A stretch of 22,599 nt of DNA from CAYTEH01 sp964436765 (GTDB lineage Bacteria > Patescibacteriota > Gracilibacteria > Peribacterales > Peribacteraceae): positions 1-22,599 of the forward strand of contig CAYTEH010000025.1 of the NCBI GenBank assembly GCA_964436765.1, written 5' to 3'. Below the pieces are notes generated by a model. The model saw only the letters and a list, made by a program, of their open reading frames with translations, ran no database searches and was not told the origin of the DNA. This document shows, piece after piece, positions 20,403-22,599 of the stretch. The position numbers and the translations under genes are program-made. Each line of letters begins with the position of its first letter. Position 1 is the first letter of the stretch.

Positions 20403-22599
20403 TCAAGAAACCCCAGTTGCTCTTTTTCTTCTGACCCACGCCCATCCCGCCGCCGCGCCGCCTGCCATCACCATGATGGAGACTGGGCCCGTGTTCCCCG
20501 CCGGCGCATGCGGCGCAACCGTAGCAGGCGTGACGGTGGCGCCCAGGCCACCTGCGTCCGGGGCCACGCGCGGGAAATCGTAGGTCAGCTTTGTTCCGCC
20601 GGGCGCCGAGCCGGGGCCGGGGCGCACATTGGTCGTGCTTGATTGTGCGGTGCCCAGATCGATCGAGACGAACTCGCCGCGTACATCCGATCCGATGCAC
20701 GACGTGGAGCAGCCGTCTGCATTGTTTGCATTGCCGTCATCACATTGCTCGCCCGTGTCGCGCACGCGGTCGCCGCACGAAGGGCGCATGCAGTCCGTTC
20801 GGCAGTGGTCCGGATCCATGTCGCTGTTCTTGTCTCCCGCGTCACACTGCTCGCCGGGTTCGATGACCCCGTTGCCGCAGAAGCCTCTGCACTCGCCCTG
20901 CAGGCACCGCCCGATGCCGCAGTCGGCATTGATGATGCATGCGCCGCACACGCCGCGCAGGCAGAGGGCGCTTGCGCATTCATGGGCGAACACGCATGTG
21001 TCGCCGTTCTTTTTTACGCCATCAGGAATCGATGAAATTTCAAGCTGCAGGTTCTGTGTATTGGAAGCGGCGCTTGCGGCTCCCGAGGCCGCCGATCGTG
21101 CAAGTCTTGGTGCGAGGGGCACGGGGTCCAGAACGGGGCCCGACGGCACTGCGGGTGCTGACGACGGAAGGAACACCGATCCCGCGGGCGTCGAACCGGG
21201 CCGTGTGCTGCTCAGTTGGAAGGGTGGGTTATCCGTTGCCGAGGAACTTGCCTCTGTGACGGGCAAAGGAAGTATTGCGTCCGATGCCGCAGCGGAGGAG
21301 ACGGCTTCCGGTGGGACGGACGTTTGGGAACCCTCGAGCAGGCATCGCTCCGAGCAGCCATCATTGCTTTGAGTGTTGCCGTCGTCACACTGCTCGCCGT
21401 TTTCAATGTTCAGGTTTCCGCAGACCGAGGGGGCCACCGCGCAGGCGCACGATTGCGGGTTGCAGACGGTTCCCTCGCCGCACGCAAGCTCCATATCTCC
21501 ACACTCCTCGCCGGCATCGACCTGCCCGTTGCCGCACGTGGCGCTGCCTCCGCAGACGCAGGTCGAGGTGTCGCATTCCGAGCCTGACGGACATGTAAGC
21601 CCGGGCTCCCCGCACTCTTCTCCCGCGTCGGGGTTGCCGTTGCCGCATTGCGCGCCGCCCGTGCACGTGCAGGTATTGAGGCTGCATGTCTGGTCGCCGG
21701 AGCAGCTGACTCCCGGCTCGCCACATTGCTCGCCCGGATCCGCGACGCCGTTGCCGCACGTGACCCCGGCATCGCACTCACACGTGTTCAGGTTGCAGTT
21801 CTCCCCGCCCCCGCAGCTCAAGCCCGGTTCGCCGCATTCCTCCCCTAGCTCGGCCGTGCCGTTGCCGCACATATTGGTGAGACGCGGCACGGATGTTGGC
21901 CTGCAGACGCTGCCGGACGCACCTGGGCAGTTGGCAGCGAGGCATTGGCCGCAGGAGGGGCCCTGACCCGGCGTCTGGATCCCTGGCTGACTGGCCTGCT
22001 GACTCGTTGTCTGCTGTGTGGCGCAAACGGGGGCAGTGAATTGCGGCGTAGCGGACGGATCCACCTGTGGCTGCGTGCCGGACCAGATTTGCGCGTTCAG
22101 GCCCGTTCCCGGGTCAACAAGGATGTCCGTCGAAACATCTTTGCCTCCCGAGAGCGTGCCCGGGCCCCAGCGGAGCCTATAGGCAGTCGGGCCGCTCATG
22201 AGGCTGAGGCGGTCGTTGTGGGACGGGTTCATGAGGGCGGTGATGGATCCTGGGTTCCGTATCTCGTGATCCCTACCCGCCACATCCACCTGAACGCCCA
22301 CGTTGCTGGCAGCGGTCGGCCCCGCGTTGCGCGCGGTCACCCTGCACGTGGAGTTGTTGTTCTGGTCGCATGAGCAGGCGATGTCTACCGACAGGCTGAC
22401 CGACGGCAGCGTGCACACGGCCTGACCGAGTATGCTTCCCCCCGAGATACAGCGGCTGACACCTGCAGAGCAGACCAGGCTGCAGTTGCCCGATGCGCAT
22501 TGCGCGTAGTTCGCGCACGAAGGCGTACGGCCGCCCGAGCAGGTGGGAGTGGTGCCGGAACAGATCGGAGCTGGGCCCGATGCCAGGCTTGCCGCGCTG
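20403..22599 (-). CDS. Cys-rich surface protein with tandem DUF4215/Myxo-disulfide-type repeats (5' end outside window)
   Basis: The frame is open from the TGA at 20403-20405 to the right edge (about 732 codons), so the N-terminus is missing; the GTG at 22418 is only an internal codon. From the left edge of the visible protein come several short Cys motifs (PTCSGG, YAQCASGNC), a beta-rich domain, and an array of 37-residue Cys repeats (CGNGxxDxGEECGEPG). Classic DUF4215 units then appear (GEQCDDGNTQSNDGCSERC, GEQCDDGNANNADGCSTSC), separated by a Ser/Pro/Ala linker of about 100 residues. The end shows NTGP, a hydrophobic stretch and a basic tail (WAWVRRKR). Such proteins are secreted, disulfide-stabilised and often adhesive. 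The tail suggests membrane anchoring or sorting. It converges on the methyltransferase gene. Confidence 0.85.
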   Translation of the reverse strand, partial: SAASLASGPAPICSGTTPTCSGGRTPSCANYAQCASGNCSLVCSAGVSRCISGGSILGQAVCTLPSVSLSVDIACSCDQNNNSTCRVTARNAGPTAASNVGVQVDVAGRDHEIRNPGSITALMNPSHNDRLSLMSGPTAYRLRWGPGTLSGGKDVSTDILVDPGTGLNAQIWSGTQPQVDPSATPQFTAPVCATQQTTSQQASQPGIQTPGQGPSCGQCLAANCPGASGSVCRPTSVPRLTNMCGNGTAELGEECGEPGLSCGGGENCNLNTCECDAGVTCGNGVADPGEQCGEPGVSCSGDQTCSLNTCTCTGGAQCGNGNPDAGEECGEPGLTCPSGSECDTSTCVCGGSATCGNGQVDAGEECGDMELACGEGTVCNPQSCACAVAPSVCGNLNIENGEQCDDGNTQSNDGCSERCLLEGSQTSVPPEAVSSAAASDAILPLPVTEASSSATDNPPFQLSSTRPGSTPAGSVFLPSSAPAVPSGPVLDPVPLAPRLARSAASGAASAASNTQNLQLEISSIPDGVKKNGDTCVFAHECASALCLRGVCGACIINADCGIGRCLQGECRGFCGNGVIEPGEQCDAGDKNSDMDPDHCRTDCMRPSCGDRVRDTGEQCDDGNANNADGCSTSCIGSDVRGEFVSIDLGTAQSSTTNVRPGPGSAPGGTKLTYDFPRVAPDAGGLGATVTPATVAPHAPAGNTGPVSIMVMAGGAAAGWAWVRRKRATGVS
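21423..21869 (-). repeat. Tandem 37-residue (111-base) Cys repeats
   Basis: Repeat starts (the Cys of CGNG) fall at 21869, 21758, 21647 and 21536, exactly 111 bases apart. The next CGN unit begins at 21422 after 114 bases. Each unit has the pattern CGNG, GEECGEPG or a variant, and five or six further Cys. Regular spacing with diverged residues points to duplication followed by selection for the Cys framework. Confidence 0.9.

Noticed and set aside
1..22599. UGA recoded as glycine (code 25)
   Set aside because: TGA ends several genes exactly at family length (for example the RsmF-like enzyme after KNRLPRW), and no in-frame TGA is needed inside conserved genes.

Overview
The window looks like a chromosomal segment of a Patescibacteria/CPR bacterium, most plausibly the Peregrinibacteria/Peribacteria branch. 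That placement is an inference. It rests on a VirB2/TrbC-like pilin beside a PKD protein, a large stand-alone VirD4-like ATPase, a Cys-rich DUF4215-type surface protein, compact gene spacing, high GC by eye, and housekeeping genes (leuS, der, mltG, ybaB) mixed with orphans. TGA ends several genes exactly where their families end, so the standard bacterial code applies, not the UGA=Gly code of Gracilibacteria/SR1. No tRNA, rRNA, CRISPR array, insertion sequence or phage gene was seen. No gap between genes exceeds about 230 bases.

Layout. Bases 1-2546 (minus strand) hold a two-gene envelope operon: a small two-helix pilin followed by a secreted/anchored PKD protein with a very long Pro/Ala tail that leaves the window. 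Bases 2613-6268 (plus) carry an M24 aminopeptidase and two exported cell-wall proteins, one 3D-domain plus peptidoglycan-binding and one SLH plus RlpA barrel. A 227-base gap with a possible pseudoknotted RNA follows. Bases 6496-11181 (plus) carry a VirD4/TraG-like ATPase, a small helical orphan, YbaB/EbfC, a strong terminator and MltG. Bases 11283-13100 hold a minus-strand orphan, then a divergent pair: a small secreted Cys protein overlapping a LOG-family gene. Bases 13180-15732 (minus) hold a GNAT acetyltransferase and Der. Bases 15781-18261 hold leuS, interrupted in frame by a palindromic repeat. Then come a minus-strand orphan, an RsmF-like rRNA methyltransferase, and the 3' part of a Cys-rich repeat protein running off the right edge.

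Themes. Envelope work dominates: pilin, PKD anchor, ATPase, three peptidoglycan enzymes or binders, and a Cys-rich surface protein. Translation genes (leuS, der, rRNA methyltransferase, RimI-like GNAT) form the second group. Promoters are strikingly uniform: an extended -10 close to TGCTATAnT lies 6-9 bases before many start codons with no Shine-Dalgarno, which predicts widespread leaderless mRNAs. This signal was also used to correct several start codons. Tail-to-tail gene junctions are filled with palindromic repeats of different families, and one such element has entered leuS.
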